Assembly (NCBI RefSeq): GCF_004345005.1
Contig: NZ_SMMX01000012.1
Coordinates: forward strand, 1 to 64,000
Length of the DNA stretch: 64,000 nucleotides
Direction of reading: 5' to 3'
From: Extibacter muris
GTDB taxonomy: Bacteria > Bacillota > Clostridia > Lachnospirales > Lachnospiraceae
Part shown: positions 1 through 8,480 of the stretch, in pieces
Layout: each line of letters starts with the position of its first letter
Position numbering within the stretch: position 1 is the stretch's first letter
The notes under the pieces: model-generated
The model's database searches: none
What the model saw: the letters and a program-made list of their open reading frames with translations, nothing else
Told to the model about the DNA's origin: nothing
Program-made: the position numbers and the translations under genes

Positions 1-135
1 AAGGAGGCAACGATCATCCCCTCAATCTAATAAAACAATTATCTCCTATCAGACTGGAGATGTAAAGAAGTAGGTCTAAGGGTTTATAGGTATCCCTTGA
101 ACAACCTAAATACATTATACAAGGAGGAATCAACA
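1..135 (+). other. Upstream edge, leader of first gene
   Basis: All three forward frames run from the window edge to a stop (at 28-30, 63-65 and 71-73), so the 3' end of an upstream gene is probably here, but I cannot tell which frame is real. A strong ribosome site AAGGAGG at 121-127 sets the start of the next gene. Confidence 0.3.
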
Positions 136-861
136 TTGGATAATACGAACACCAATCCTGATAGAATACCCGAACTGGATTCTGAAACTGCCAACCAGCT
201 TCTTAATAATATCTTTGCAGAATGTGAAGTCGTACCTAATGCTATTCCTCTTGAGACGCTTGAGTCTTGGGGAAATTATAAAAAGACGGAGTTCCGCCTT
301 GGCAGAGTCATCTCTTACGTTGTCCTCGTAATACTTGTCCTGCTGCCGCTTCTCTTCTTCCGTCCTACCATCATTGCACAGAGGACAAATGTAGATTCTA
401 CAGACAATGCGGTCTATGAGATACAGGTCAAGACGCTGCTACCCGTGGATGGAGTTTCGGCGACGATAGACGGTACCCCGGTCTCCCTGGAAAAGGTTGA
501 TTCTAAAAACTACATGGTAGCCATACCGCAGAACGGTACGCTGCTGATTAAAGCTACGGCCATGAACGGACAATACTCGGTCAAAAAATATGAGGTGACA
601 CATCTTGATATGGACAAACCGGAACTGATACGGTCATACACAGAGAATGGCTATATATATATTGTCGTACGTGACACTTATTCGGGCATAGATTATGAAG
701 GCATATCCGGAACTGCCTCTGACGGCAATACGGTTGAGCCTGCGGTCGTCGATAAAGAAAACGAAACCATAACATTTAAAATACCGAGCCAGCCGGTGAA
801 CATCATGATACCTGATAATTCAGGCAATACGCTGGAAATACTAATATCGCCTACGGAATAG
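136..861 (+). CDS. Single-pass membrane protein of the pilus cluster
   Basis: Unrecognised protein of 241 residues. I start it at TTG 136 because AAGGAGG lies 8 nt upstream; an open TTG at 97 lacks a ribosome site. An acidic cytoplasmic N-terminus of about 57 residues is followed by one strong membrane segment (about residues 58-76) and an extracellular part rich in beta-prone residues, reminiscent of Ig-like surface domains. It is the first of eight co-oriented genes that end with pilT, so it is probably a membrane or assembly component of the pilus-like machine. That role is inferred from position only. Confidence 0.6.
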   Translation: MDNTNTNPDRIPELDSETANQLLNNIFAECEVVPNAIPLETLESWGNYKKTEFRLGRVISYVVLVILVLLPLLFFRPTIIAQRTNVDSTDNAVYEIQVKTLLPVDGVSATIDGTPVSLEKVDSKNYMVAIPQNGTLLIKATAMNGQYSVKKYEVTHLDMDKPELIRSYTENGYIYIVVRDTYSGIDYEGISGTASDGNTVEPAVVDKENETITFKIPSQPVNIMIPDNSGNTLEILISPTE

Positions 862-880
862 TCAAAGGAGGATACTGCAC

Positions 881-1804
881 ATGAATAAGAAGACAATATC
901 TCAATCTTTATTGTTGCTCTTCCTGTGCTGTATCCTCTTTTGCAGCTGCGGGGGGAAGAAAAGTTCACCATCCAGGTCAGGACCCGTACGTGACAATACT
1001 CCCCAGGCCCTTGTACCGGAGGCGAGCGGAACAACTACATACGGTAATGATATCGTGACTTTTGATGCATCTCACACGGACCAGGGTTATATGATGGTGC
1101 AGTACAGGGGCACTAACGGGAAAGTCAAGCTGCAGTTTGCCGCTCCTGACGGTACCACTTACACCTATCTGCTGTCCCAGAGCGGAGGCTATGAGACATT
1201 CCCGTTCTCAGCCGGAAGCGGCACCTATTCGGCAAGCCTGCTGGAAAATGTACAGGACGATATGTACAGTATCGCCTTTGCCCAGGATATCGAAGTAAAA
1301 ATCGCAGATGAATTCACCCCTTTTCTCTACCCGAACCAATATGTAAGCTTTACCCCTGATTCAAAGGCTGTCAAAAAGGGAGAAGCATTGGCTGAAGGGG
1401 CACATTCTGATTTAGAAGTAGTAGAAAATATATATCACTATGTAATCAAAAATGTTTCTTATGACAATGATAAAGCGTCTTCCGTTACTTATGGTTACCT
1501 TCCTGTCGTTGATGAGACACTGGAGACCGGAAAAGGGATCTGCTTTGATTATGCCTCCCTGATGGCTGCAATGCTCCGTTCACAAGGCATCCCTACCAAG
1601 CTGGACATAGGATATGCGGGAGACGCATATCACTCCTGGATCAGCACATATGTGGACGATAAAGGCTGGATTGACAATATCATCGAGTTTGACGGCACTT
1701 CATGGGAGCTGATGGATCCTACCTTTGCCGCTAACAGTGACAACAAGTCTTTGAAAGAAGCCGTCGGAGACGGAACAAACTATGTGTTAAAATATACGTA
1801 TTAG
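881..1804 (+). CDS. Transglutaminase-like domain lipoprotein
   Basis: 307 residues. The N-terminus has a hydrophobic stretch ending in CSCGG (candidate lipid-attached Cys23; the lipobox is not canonical), so it is probably exported and membrane anchored. The second half carries a transglutaminase-like fold: GKGICFDYA gives Cys221, YHSW gives His251 and LMDPTF gives Asp279, the papain-like Cys-His-Asp order of this superfamily. Such proteins may be proteases, cross-linkers or structural. It sits 19 nt after the first gene with AAAGGAGG before ATG 881. Its link to the pilus genes is positional. Confidence 0.75.
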   Translation: MNKKTISQSLLLLFLCCILFCSCGGKKSSPSRSGPVRDNTPQALVPEASGTTTYGNDIVTFDASHTDQGYMMVQYRGTNGKVKLQFAAPDGTTYTYLLSQSGGYETFPFSAGSGTYSASLLENVQDDMYSIAFAQDIEVKIADEFTPFLYPNQYVSFTPDSKAVKKGEALAEGAHSDLEVVENIYHYVIKNVSYDNDKASSVTYGYLPVVDETLETGKGICFDYASLMAAMLRSQGIPTKLDIGYAGDAYHSWISTYVDDKGWIDNIIEFDGTSWELMDPTFAANSDNKSLKEAVGDGTNYVLKYTY

Positions 1805-1852
1805 TTTTGATGCATTTATAATGGTTTAATTATGATTAAGAAAGGAGTTCTT

Positions 1853-2902
1853 ATGGAGCAGCAAATATTTACCCCTCTTTCCAATATGGAAATATCTGCC
1901 TTCTGTTCTCAGATGGCAATGATCTTACAGTCCGGCATCTCATCGATAGAGGGGGTTACTCTGATGCTGGAGGAAAGCAAAAGTTCTGAGGAGCAGGAAC
2001 TTCTTATGAGCATGCAGAAGACCCTGTTTGAAACGGGAAGCTTTTATAAAGCACTTGTCTCTACACAATCCTTTCCAGATTATATGCTGCAGATGGTAAA
2101 TATCGGCGAACAGACCGGTAAGCTGGATGATGTAATGAAATCGCTTGGTGAACACTATGACCGCGAAGCGACAATCGCCCAATCAGTCAAAAATGCCGTC
2201 ACATATCCTCTCATTATGATATGTATGATGCTGCTCGTCATCGTCGTGCTCATAACAAAGGTAATGCCTATCTTCAATCAAGTGTTCCGGCAGCTCGGGA
2301 GTGAGATGACTGGTTTTTCCAAAGCCATTCTCAATCTGGGAAGTGCGCTGAACCGTTATTCAGTCGCATTCATAGCGGTGCTGGCTGCACTCATCATTTT
2401 TATCTTCTTCGTCACACGCACAAAAAGCGGACGCGCATGGTTCGGCAGGTTCACCGCCAGGTTTGCCTGGACCCGTTCCGTATCCGAGAAAATGGCGGCC
2501 TGCAGATTCGCCAGTGGGATGGCACTGACCCTGAGCAGCGGAATGACCCAGTCGGAATGCCTGGAGCTTACATCCAAACTTACAGACACCGAAAACTTCC
2601 GCCAGAAACTGGAGCAATGCCAGGTGAAGATGCAGGAGGGCGAAGATCTGTCCCAGGCGCTGCTTGATATGGACGTTTTCTCCGGGATATACGCCCGCAT
2701 GGCCTCCATTGGTTCCAAGGCTGGTGTACTGGATGAAGTTATGGGCGATATCGCGGACAGGTACCAGGAGGAGATAGATCAGAGGTTCACGAATATGATT
2801 GCAACTCTGGAACCTACTCTTGTCATCATACTTTCCCTTATCGTTGGTATGATATTATTATCTGTAATGCTGCCATTGATGGGAATCATGTCTAGCATAT
2901 AG
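1853..2902 (+). CDS. pilC: Type II secretion/type IV pilus inner-membrane platform protein (GspF/PilC family)
   Basis: 349 residues from ATG 1853, chosen because AAAGGAG lies 5 nt upstream; an in-frame ATG at 1832 has no ribosome site. The protein shows the duplicated T2SSF domain: a cytoplasmic helical block (FCSQMAMILQSGISSIEG), a membrane pair near residues 115-190, a second block (CRFASGMALTLSSGM), and a C-terminal membrane helix (TLVIILSLIVGMILLSVMLPL). GspF/PilC proteins form the membrane platform on which the assembly ATPase drives pilin polymerisation. Pseudopilin-like genes and pilT follow immediately. Confidence 0.88.
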   Translation: MEQQIFTPLSNMEISAFCSQMAMILQSGISSIEGVTLMLEESKSSEEQELLMSMQKTLFETGSFYKALVSTQSFPDYMLQMVNIGEQTGKLDDVMKSLGEHYDREATIAQSVKNAVTYPLIMICMMLLVIVVLITKVMPIFNQVFRQLGSEMTGFSKAILNLGSALNRYSVAFIAVLAALIIFIFFVTRTKSGRAWFGRFTARFAWTRSVSEKMAACRFASGMALTLSSGMTQSECLELTSKLTDTENFRQKLEQCQVKMQEGEDLSQALLDMDVFSGIYARMASIGSKAGVLDEVMGDIADRYQEEIDQRFTNMIATLEPTLVIILSLIVGMILLSVMLPLMGIMSSI

Positions 2903-2920
2903 AAGATTGGGGTAATATAC

Positions 2921-3259
2921 ATGAAGCAACGTTTTGTATCCAATAAGTCCAGATCCAGCAGCAGAAACTTAATCGTTTCTATTATAGTGTTCTTTATAAT
3001 ATTTGGCTGTTTCTGGTTCGGTATATCTTCCTTCTCCGATAAAGCTTCCTACCAGGAAAAGCAGACTCTGGAGACAGCGGTCAGCCGTGGCATAGCCCAT
3101 TGCTATGCCATAGAAGGCGCCTACCCGGAAAGCCTTCAGTACCTTAAGGAGCATTATGGGCTTATCTACGATGAAGACCGGTTTTTTATAGACTATCAGA
3201 TTCTTGGTTCCAATATTATGCCTGACGTAACTATCATTGATAAGGAGGATGGGCAATGA
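2921..3259 (+). CDS. Pseudopilin-like small membrane protein
   Basis: 112 residues with a basic N-terminus, one hydrophobic helix (about residues 18-36) and a short extracellular domain that includes GAYPESLQYLKEHYGL, a pattern seen in type II pseudopilins after the first helix. There is no clear prepilin cleavage site. Its stop overlaps the next start (3256), indicating translational coupling. I cannot name it more precisely; a minor pilus subunit is the likely role from context. Confidence 0.6.
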   Translation: MKQRFVSNKSRSSSRNLIVSIIVFFIIFGCFWFGISSFSDKASYQEKQTLETAVSRGIAHCYAIEGAYPESLQYLKEHYGLIYDEDRFFIDYQILGSNIMPDVTIIDKEDGQ

Positions 3260-3741
3260 AATTCCAGACTCGCCAGAAACATATGATCGATCTTATATTT
3301 CCGATAGCTCTTTTCTTTGTCTTCGCGGCATCGTCGTTCGCCGTACTGCTTCTGGCTGCCAATCTGTACAGCTCTACAACAGGGCAGATTCAGGCAAACG
3401 ACCAGAACCGGACTTGTCTATCCTATATCACTGAAAAGATACGGCAAAACGACAGTAAAGGCGCTGTTTCCATCCAGGACATAGAAGGGACCCGGTGTCT
3501 GGCATTGCGCGGCAATTATAATGGTGTGGACTGTACTACATATATATATGAATACGACGGGTTGCTCAAGGAGCTGTTCCTGAATGACGGGGTCGATATA
3601 CTTCTGAAGAACGGCAAAACAATCATGGAAATCAACAGCCTTGGTATGGATAAGACCGGGACCGGGCTATTGGAATTTACATCAACAGATAATAAGGGGG
3701 CCGAGGACTCTCTTATTATCTCAGAAAGGAGCGTGCCATGA
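3256..3741 (+). CDS. DUF4860-like pilus-cluster protein
   Basis: 161 residues with one N-terminal membrane helix (about 13-36) and an extracellular domain. Overall layout matches the DUF4860-type proteins found in clostridial pilus clusters. It overlaps both neighbours by 4 nt, so the stretch from 2921 to 4175 is one translationally coupled block. Function unknown; minor subunit or assembly factor by context. Confidence 0.6.
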   Translation: MKFQTRQKHMIDLIFPIALFFVFAASSFAVLLLAANLYSSTTGQIQANDQNRTCLSYITEKIRQNDSKGAVSIQDIEGTRCLALRGNYNGVDCTTYIYEYDGLLKELFLNDGVDILLKNGKTIMEINSLGMDKTGTGLLEFTSTDNKGAEDSLIISERSVP

Positions 3742-4175
3742 AAAAACAGACCTCCAACCGCTCCGGGCTGCTTCTGATGGAAATCATCATAGCTATCCTC
3801 TTCTTTTCTGTTATCAGCGCCATCTGCCTGCAGCTGTTTGTAAAGTCACATACGATCAGCCGGGATACCGAAGAGCTCGACAGCGCTGTAAACCAGGCAG
3901 TTTCCGCTGCTGATATCATCCGCGGCACAGAAGACGCCGGAACCGTCCTCAGAGAGTATTATCCACATATGAAGGCAGAAGACAGCACTCTGCATATTTA
4001 CTATGATAAAGGGTTTCAGCCATGCACCGAAGCGGATGCGGCCTACTATCTGGAGATAGACAAAGGAGCCTCAGACAGCGGTATCACAGAATACAGACTT
4101 TCCGTTGCTAAATCTGGCTCGTCCTCACACATATATGAGTTAGATATAGTAACATACAAGCAATTGAAACCGTAG
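3738..4175 (+). CDS. Prepilin-type N-terminal methylation domain protein
   Basis: 145 residues. After a short basic leader the sequence SGLLLMEIIIAILFF matches a type III prepilin signal: Gly at -1 and Glu at +5 of the mature protein, followed by a hydrophobic helix that would pack in the pilus core. This is the clearest pilin-like subunit in the window. It needs a prepilin peptidase (PilD), which is not in view. Overlaps the upstream gene by 4 nt; AGAAAGGAG precedes the start. Confidence 0.75.
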   Translation: MKKQTSNRSGLLLMEIIIAILFFSVISAICLQLFVKSHTISRDTEELDSAVNQAVSAADIIRGTEDAGTVLREYYPHMKAEDSTLHIYYDKGFQPCTEADAAYYLEIDKGASDSGITEYRLSVAKSGSSSHIYELDIVTYKQLKP

Positions 4176-4188
4176 GAAAGGAGCCTCT

Positions 4189-4668
4189 ATGAAGAAAAAG
4201 ACATATCCTGTAGCCAATATAGGCTCCGTATCTTTGCTCATGGTGTTTATCATACTTTGCCTTGTTACCTTTGCCACCCTGTCATTGTCCAGCGCTGCCG
4301 GAGATTACAAGTACAGCAAGGATACTGCCGGACATAATACGGAGTATTATAATGCATGCAATGAGGCAGAACGGAAGTTGAAGGAGATTGACGGTATATT
4401 AGGGAATGCTTACAGGAACAGGTCCGGTGATTACTATGCGGACGCAGCCGTATTGCTTAATACGGTGGAAGGAATCACCCTGGACCTTTCATCTGACGAG
4501 CCGATATTGACCTTTGAAGAAAAAATCAATGAAGATAAAGCACTGAAAATTGTTCTGACACTGAATAAATCTGATAACCTTTCCGGCGGTTTTTACCGCA
4601 TTACGTCCTGGCAGGAGGTATCTACTGCAGGATGGGAGGGCAATGACCGGCTAAAATTAATCGAATAG
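4189..4668 (+). CDS. Pilus-cluster membrane protein, PilX-like layout
   Basis: 159 residues. An N-terminal hydrophobic helix (GSVSLLMVFIILCLVTFATLSL, about residues 12-33) is followed by SSAAGDYKYSKDTAG and a helical extracellular part with Tyr/Asn-rich segments. This layout is common in minor pilin-like proteins that lack the Glu+5 signal. It lies 13 nt after the prepilin and 12 nt before pilT. Function inferred from place. Confidence 0.55.
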   Translation: MKKKTYPVANIGSVSLLMVFIILCLVTFATLSLSSAAGDYKYSKDTAGHNTEYYNACNEAERKLKEIDGILGNAYRNRSGDYYADAAVLLNTVEGITLDLSSDEPILTFEEKINEDKALKIVLTLNKSDNLSGGFYRITSWQEVSTAGWEGNDRLKLIE

Positions 4669-4680
4669 GAGATTTTCATA

Positions 4681-5739
4681 ATGAATGCAACTGATTTTTT
4701 TGAAAACGCCATAGAGAAAAAAGCATCGGATCTTTTTATCATCGCAGGCCTTCCCGCTTCTATGAGGGTCAATAATACGATCGTACGCATCAACGATGAC
4801 CGGCTTCTTCCCGATGACACGGAAGACCTGCTCCGTCAGATATACGAGCTGGCGGGAGAACGTTCCATGGACAAGCTTCTGGAAACGGGGGATGACGACT
4901 TTTCCTTTGCCATCGCGGGACTGTCACGTTTTCGTGTGAGCGCTTACAAGCAGAGGGGCGCTTTGTCGGCCGTTATACGTATCATTACCTTTACGCTCCC
5001 GAATCCGGCTTTGCTCGGTATACCTGACAGTATTATGAAGCTGGACCGCTTCCCGAAAGGCCTGGTGCTTGTGACAGGTCCGGCTGGAAGCGGCAAGTCG
5101 ACGACGCTTGCATGTATGATAGATGATATCAACCACAACTTTGAAAAGCATATCATCACACTGGAGGATCCGCTTGAATATCTGCACCGGCACGATAAAA
5201 GTATCGTAAGCCAGAGGGAAATCAATGTAGATACGGACAGTTACGTGTCTGCCTTGCGTGCCGCGCTGCGGCAGAGTCCCGATGTCATCCTACTTGGCGA
5301 GATGCGTGATTATGAGACGACACAGGTAGCCATGACAGCCGCAGAGACCGGTCACCTCATCTTCTCGACCCTGCACACGATTGGAAGCGCGAATACGATA
5401 GACCGTATCATAGATGTATTCCCGCCTAACCAGCAGCGCCAGATTGCGGTACAGCTGTCCATGGTGCTCCAGGCAGTCGTATCGCAGCAGCTCGTCCCTT
5501 CCGTGGACGGCGGCATGGTTCCTGCCTTTGAGATTATGACAGTAACCCCGGCCATCCGAAACATGATACGGGATAATAAGATTCCTCAGATAGACGGAAT
5601 CATCTATTCTTCTGCCAGCAACGATATGATAGCGATGGATACGAGCCTTCTGCGCCTGTATAAAGCTGGCACCATCACAGAAGAGACCGCGCTTACCTTC
5701 GCAACAAATCCGGATATGCTCGGTAAGAAATTGCGATAA
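4681..5739 (+). CDS. pilT: Type IV pilus retraction ATPase PilT
   Basis: 352 residues, the usual PilT length. Walker A GPAGSGKST (about residues 133-141), the Asp box around LEDPLEYLH, Walker B-like DVILLGEMRD (about 201-210) and the His box HLIFSTLHT (about 225-233) are all present and intact. PilT hexamers hydrolyse ATP at the inner membrane to depolymerise pili and power twitching. It closes the gene cluster and is followed by an intrinsic terminator. The extension ATPase PilB and prepilin peptidase are not in this window and may lie upstream. Confidence 0.93.
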   Translation: MNATDFFENAIEKKASDLFIIAGLPASMRVNNTIVRINDDRLLPDDTEDLLRQIYELAGERSMDKLLETGDDDFSFAIAGLSRFRVSAYKQRGALSAVIRIITFTLPNPALLGIPDSIMKLDRFPKGLVLVTGPAGSGKSTTLACMIDDINHNFEKHIITLEDPLEYLHRHDKSIVSQREINVDTDSYVSALRAALRQSPDVILLGEMRDYETTQVAMTAAETGHLIFSTLHTIGSANTIDRIIDVFPPNQQRQIAVQLSMVLQAVVSQQLVPSVDGGMVPAFEIMTVTPAIRNMIRDNKIPQIDGIIYSSASNDMIAMDTSLLRLYKAGTITEETALTFATNPDMLGKKLR

Positions 5740-5744
5740 GGTAT

Positions 5745-5788
5745 AAAAAGGATTAGATGTGCCATGAAGCACGATCTAATCCTTTTTG
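5745..5788 (+). terminator. Intrinsic terminator after pilT
   Basis: A 17-bp stem (left arm 5746-5762, right arm 5769-5786 with one bulged G) and a T run lie just after the pilT stop and end the pilus operon. Confidence 0.85.
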
Positions 5789-5912
5789 TTTAACATGTCG
5801 AATATTTTGCCTTTCTTATTCCTCATGCCTTATATTTTTATTTTATCCATACACTCACTATATGTATTATGTATGTTAGCTTCGTGTATATATATAAATT
5901 TCCTACACACTG

Positions 5913-5944
5913 CGCCATAGGCTATCAGAATCCTATGGCGTTTT
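5913..5944 (+). terminator. Second hairpin with T tail
   Basis: Perfect 9-bp stem CGCCATAGG/CCTATGGCG (5913-5921 and 5932-5940), 10-nt loop, then TTTTATTATA. It marks the last intergenic space before the accessory region. Confidence 0.6.
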
Positions 5945-5977
5945 ATTATACCCATTTTCAGAAGAAAGGAGGGCTAC

Positions 5978-6300
5978 ATGGAACTGAATGAAATGGAAAA
6001 GAGATTGCTGTTTCAGGTTGAGGGTGATTATCAATCTAAAGTCTTGAATGAGCTCTACATGTCGACACAGTATGTCGGCGATCCTGCGCGGAGGAACGCG
6101 GCAAAGAGTCTCATGGAAAACTGCGCCCACTGTCGGATGCCGAGTGTATGGACCTGGTGCGTGATATTCAGAAAAATTACCGGCTTCCGCAGGCAGGACG
6201 TACTATCGGGTAAATTCATGACGCTGGAACGCTTTGACCCAGAGGTGCGCCATATGTTGATCTTCGATGTGTTATCCAGGGATGTTTTTGAAGCGAAGCA
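5978..6300 (+). pseudogene. Frameshifted mobile-element accessory gene
   Basis: Begins with a good ribosome site (AAAGGAGGG) and MELNEMEKRLLFQVEG. At about 6118 one A is missing: the run ATGGAAAACTGC should read ATGGAAAAACTGC, after which the next frame continues sensibly (KLRPLSDAECMDLVRDIQKN). A further shift or deletion brings in TLERFDPEVRHMLIFDVLSRD. I recognise the style of integrative-element accessory genes but cannot name the family with certainty. It is no longer able to make its full product. Confidence 0.6.
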
Positions 6301-6515
6301 TAGACCGGGATTTGATTATCACTGCTCAGCGAGAGGCGCTGCAGACGCTTCGCTGTATTATCTCCAATCTGGAATACCGCTTCTATAAAGCATATGGTAT
6401 GGAGATTGAGGACATACGAACCGTGTATGGGGAATGTACCTACCGGCTGGTTCCCAGGGAGGACGAGCCTAGCGTGTGCCTGATGCACGAATGGATTTAT
6501 CTTCCTTCTGCCTAA
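6267..6515 (+). pseudogene. Fragment of an unidentified conserved accessory protein
   Basis: Open frame with coherent protein-like sequence (ALQTLRCIISNLEYRFYKAYGM, GECTYRLVPREDEPSVCLMHEW) but no credible start; it emerges from inside the preceding remnant in another frame. Probably the core of a separate gene fused by deletion. Family not identified. Confidence 0.4.
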
Positions 6516-6521
6516 AACGCA

Positions 6522-6845
6522 ATGTCGTTGCATGGACCTGGGATGCTTCCATATCAGAAACGGGTAGACAGCTTGTATCAGAATGCACACACAAACGCTC
6601 TGCTGGATGCCTGCGCGGAGGTTATCGTAATCCAGGAAGAATACATGTCCAACGTCTTTGCCAAACGCAACCGCTATATGGTCGAACATTCAGACCGCGT
6701 AATTGCAGTATATGACGGTCGGGAAAAAGGCGGTACAATTAAGACAATCCGTTTTGCACACCAGTTTCGGAAAGAACTGCGGGAAATACCGATAGGATTA
6801 AACTTGAACAAAAACGGGATAAATCTTGGACAAAAACGGATATGA
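6522..6845 (+). pseudogene. C-terminal fragment of SLOG-family DUF1273 (YspA-like) protein
   Basis: The fragment contains FAKRNRYMVEHSDRVIAVY followed by DGREKGGTIKTI, the hallmark nucleotide-binding C-terminal half of DUF1273/YspA proteins (SLOG superfamily). The N-terminal half is missing. These proteins are frequent in integrative elements of Firmicutes; exact function unknown. Confidence 0.65.
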
Positions 6846-6984
6846 AAAAGTGAAAGTACAGGCTGCTCTATGATATAATAAATATTCAACCGGGAAGACC
6901 CATTATAAATCTGGTTGACTTTACAGAAAATTATAGATCACCTTTTGTGAAAATGAAAAACCACAGTTTGAAAGGAGTATTTGC

Positions 6985-7449
6985 ATGAAACACGTATGTA
7001 TGCTTATATCGGTGGCCGACATTAACGCTGCAAGAAAATTTTATGAGGATCTGTTTGGATTAGAGGTGTTTCAGGATTACGGAAGGAACATTGCCTTTAC
7101 CTGCGGTCTGGCATTGCAGCAGGATTTTGACTGGCTTGTAAATCTGCCGAAAGAAAAGATATTAAAGAAATCCAACAATGCGGAAATCGTCTTTGAGGAA
7201 CAGGACTTTGACGGTTTTCTGAACAAGCTGAAAGAATACCCGGATATTGAATACCTGGGAGAAGTGATTGAACATAGCTGGGGCCAGCGGGTGATCCGGT
7301 TCTACGATTTGGACGGCTATATCATTGAGGTTGGCGAGGATATGAAAATGGTGATAAAGCGTTTTCTTGCTTCCGGCATGACTATGGAAGAGGTTTCTGT
7401 GAAAATGGACGCTTCTATTGAGGATTTGACAAAACTTCTAAACAGCTAA
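6985..7449 (+). CDS. VOC (glyoxalase/bleomycin resistance) family protein
   Basis: 154 residues starting MKHVCMLISVADINAARKFY, the first beta-alpha unit of the vicinal oxygen chelate fold. HSWGQRVIRFYDLDGYIIEVGE is the typical last strand with Glu as a metal ligand candidate. A 40-residue helical tail (MVIKRFLASGMTMEEVSVKM) is an extension found in some clostridial members. Ribosome site AAAGGAG 8 nt before ATG. Substrate unknown: could be a glyoxalase-like detoxifier or drug-binding protein. Confidence 0.8.
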   Translation: MKHVCMLISVADINAARKFYEDLFGLEVFQDYGRNIAFTCGLALQQDFDWLVNLPKEKILKKSNNAEIVFEEQDFDGFLNKLKEYPDIEYLGEVIEHSWGQRVIRFYDLDGYIIEVGEDMKMVIKRFLASGMTMEEVSVKMDASIEDLTKLLNS

Positions 7450-7481
7450 TACATGATGGACGAATAAACAAATCGGAAGTT
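7444..7481 (+). repeat. Imperfect direct repeat, copy 1 (flanks beta-lactamase/IMPase segment)
   Basis: About 38 bp beginning AGCTAATA and containing AATAAACAAATCGG; aligns with 9286-9323 with about seven mismatches. Copy 1 covers the stop of the VOC gene. Confidence 0.6.
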
Positions 7482-7494
7482 GTAGGGAGGAAGT

Positions 7495-8385
7495 ATGTTA
7501 AGATTTTTGAAGATTATCTGTATGTCAGTAGTATGTTTAACAATGCTATCTGGGTGTTCATCTAAACAGGATAAAGTGGAGCAGATAAAGACAAATCAGT
7601 TAGATCAATCTGAAACAGATGATAAAACAGTAAAAAAAGAGAGTGAGAACACTGGGGAAGAAATGCTTGATTTAAGTAATGCCTTTAATAGTATAAATGG
7701 TTGTGCGGTTTTATACAGTCCATCAGAAAACAAGTATTCTCTATATAATAAAGATTTGGCAGAACAAGAAGTATCCCCATATTCAACTTTTAAAATTATT
7801 TCTACATTAATAGGATTACACAACAATATTATTAAAGATGAAACCTCCACCATGAACTATAATGGAACTCAATATCTAAATTCGGAATGGAACGAGAATT
7901 TGACTTTGCAAAAGGCATTTCAAACGTCTTGTATATGGTATTTTCATCATATTATAAATAGTGTAGGGGAAGAAAAAGTCAAAAAAGAGCTAAGTGAGTT
8001 GAAGTATGGTAATTGTGATGTTTCCGAATGGGAAGGAAGTATGATAAATCCATACGAAGAATTAAACGGGTTTTGGCTCGGCTCATCTTTAAAAATTTCA
8101 CCTTATGAACAGGTAGAGATTTTATCAAAAATCTTTGAAGGTAATAGTTTCTATGACAACGAGAATGTCGAAATACTAAAAAAAATTATGCTAATTCAAG
8201 ATAATAAAGAGAAAAAAATATATGGAAAGACTGGTTCTAGTTCAAATGGAGAAGCATGGTTTATAGGTTTTACTGAAAAGGAACAACAGAGAGAATATTT
8301 TGCTATATATCTCAATGACAGCTTACAAAAAGAACAAATTTCAAGTAGTGTTGCTAAAGAAATTGCCCTAAAAATAATGGAGTAA
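7495..8385 (+). CDS. Class D beta-lactamase-like lipoprotein
   Basis: 296 residues. Lipoprotein signal ending LSGC (Cys21). Serine beta-lactamase motifs in class D arrangement: STFK (97-100) with active-site Ser97 and the Lys that is carboxylated in OXA enzymes, SCI (145-147) in the SxV position, YGN (171-173) and KTG (245-247); the FWLGSSLKISPYEQ segment also fits OXA-type enzymes. Similar in layout to the clostridial CDD-type enzymes, which hydrolyse penicillins. A related PBP-like sensor (BlaR/MecR domain) is the main alternative, but no membrane protease part is present. The gene is distinctly AT-rich compared with both neighbours, a sign of separate origin. Confidence 0.85.
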   Translation: MLRFLKIICMSVVCLTMLSGCSSKQDKVEQIKTNQLDQSETDDKTVKKESENTGEEMLDLSNAFNSINGCAVLYSPSENKYSLYNKDLAEQEVSPYSTFKIISTLIGLHNNIIKDETSTMNYNGTQYLNSEWNENLTLQKAFQTSCIWYFHHIINSVGEEKVKKELSELKYGNCDVSEWEGSMINPYEELNGFWLGSSLKISPYEQVEILSKIFEGNSFYDNENVEILKKIMLIQDNKEKKIYGKTGSSSNGEAWFIGFTEKEQQREYFAIYLNDSLQKEQISSSVAKEIALKIME

Positions 8386-8480
8386 AGATGTTTTAAATTC
8401 TGGTTTGCTGAGTTCTTTCAAACCTTATTTTCGTAACGATGTCTTGTAATCAGATGGTTACGCCAATGGAGGAAACATAT

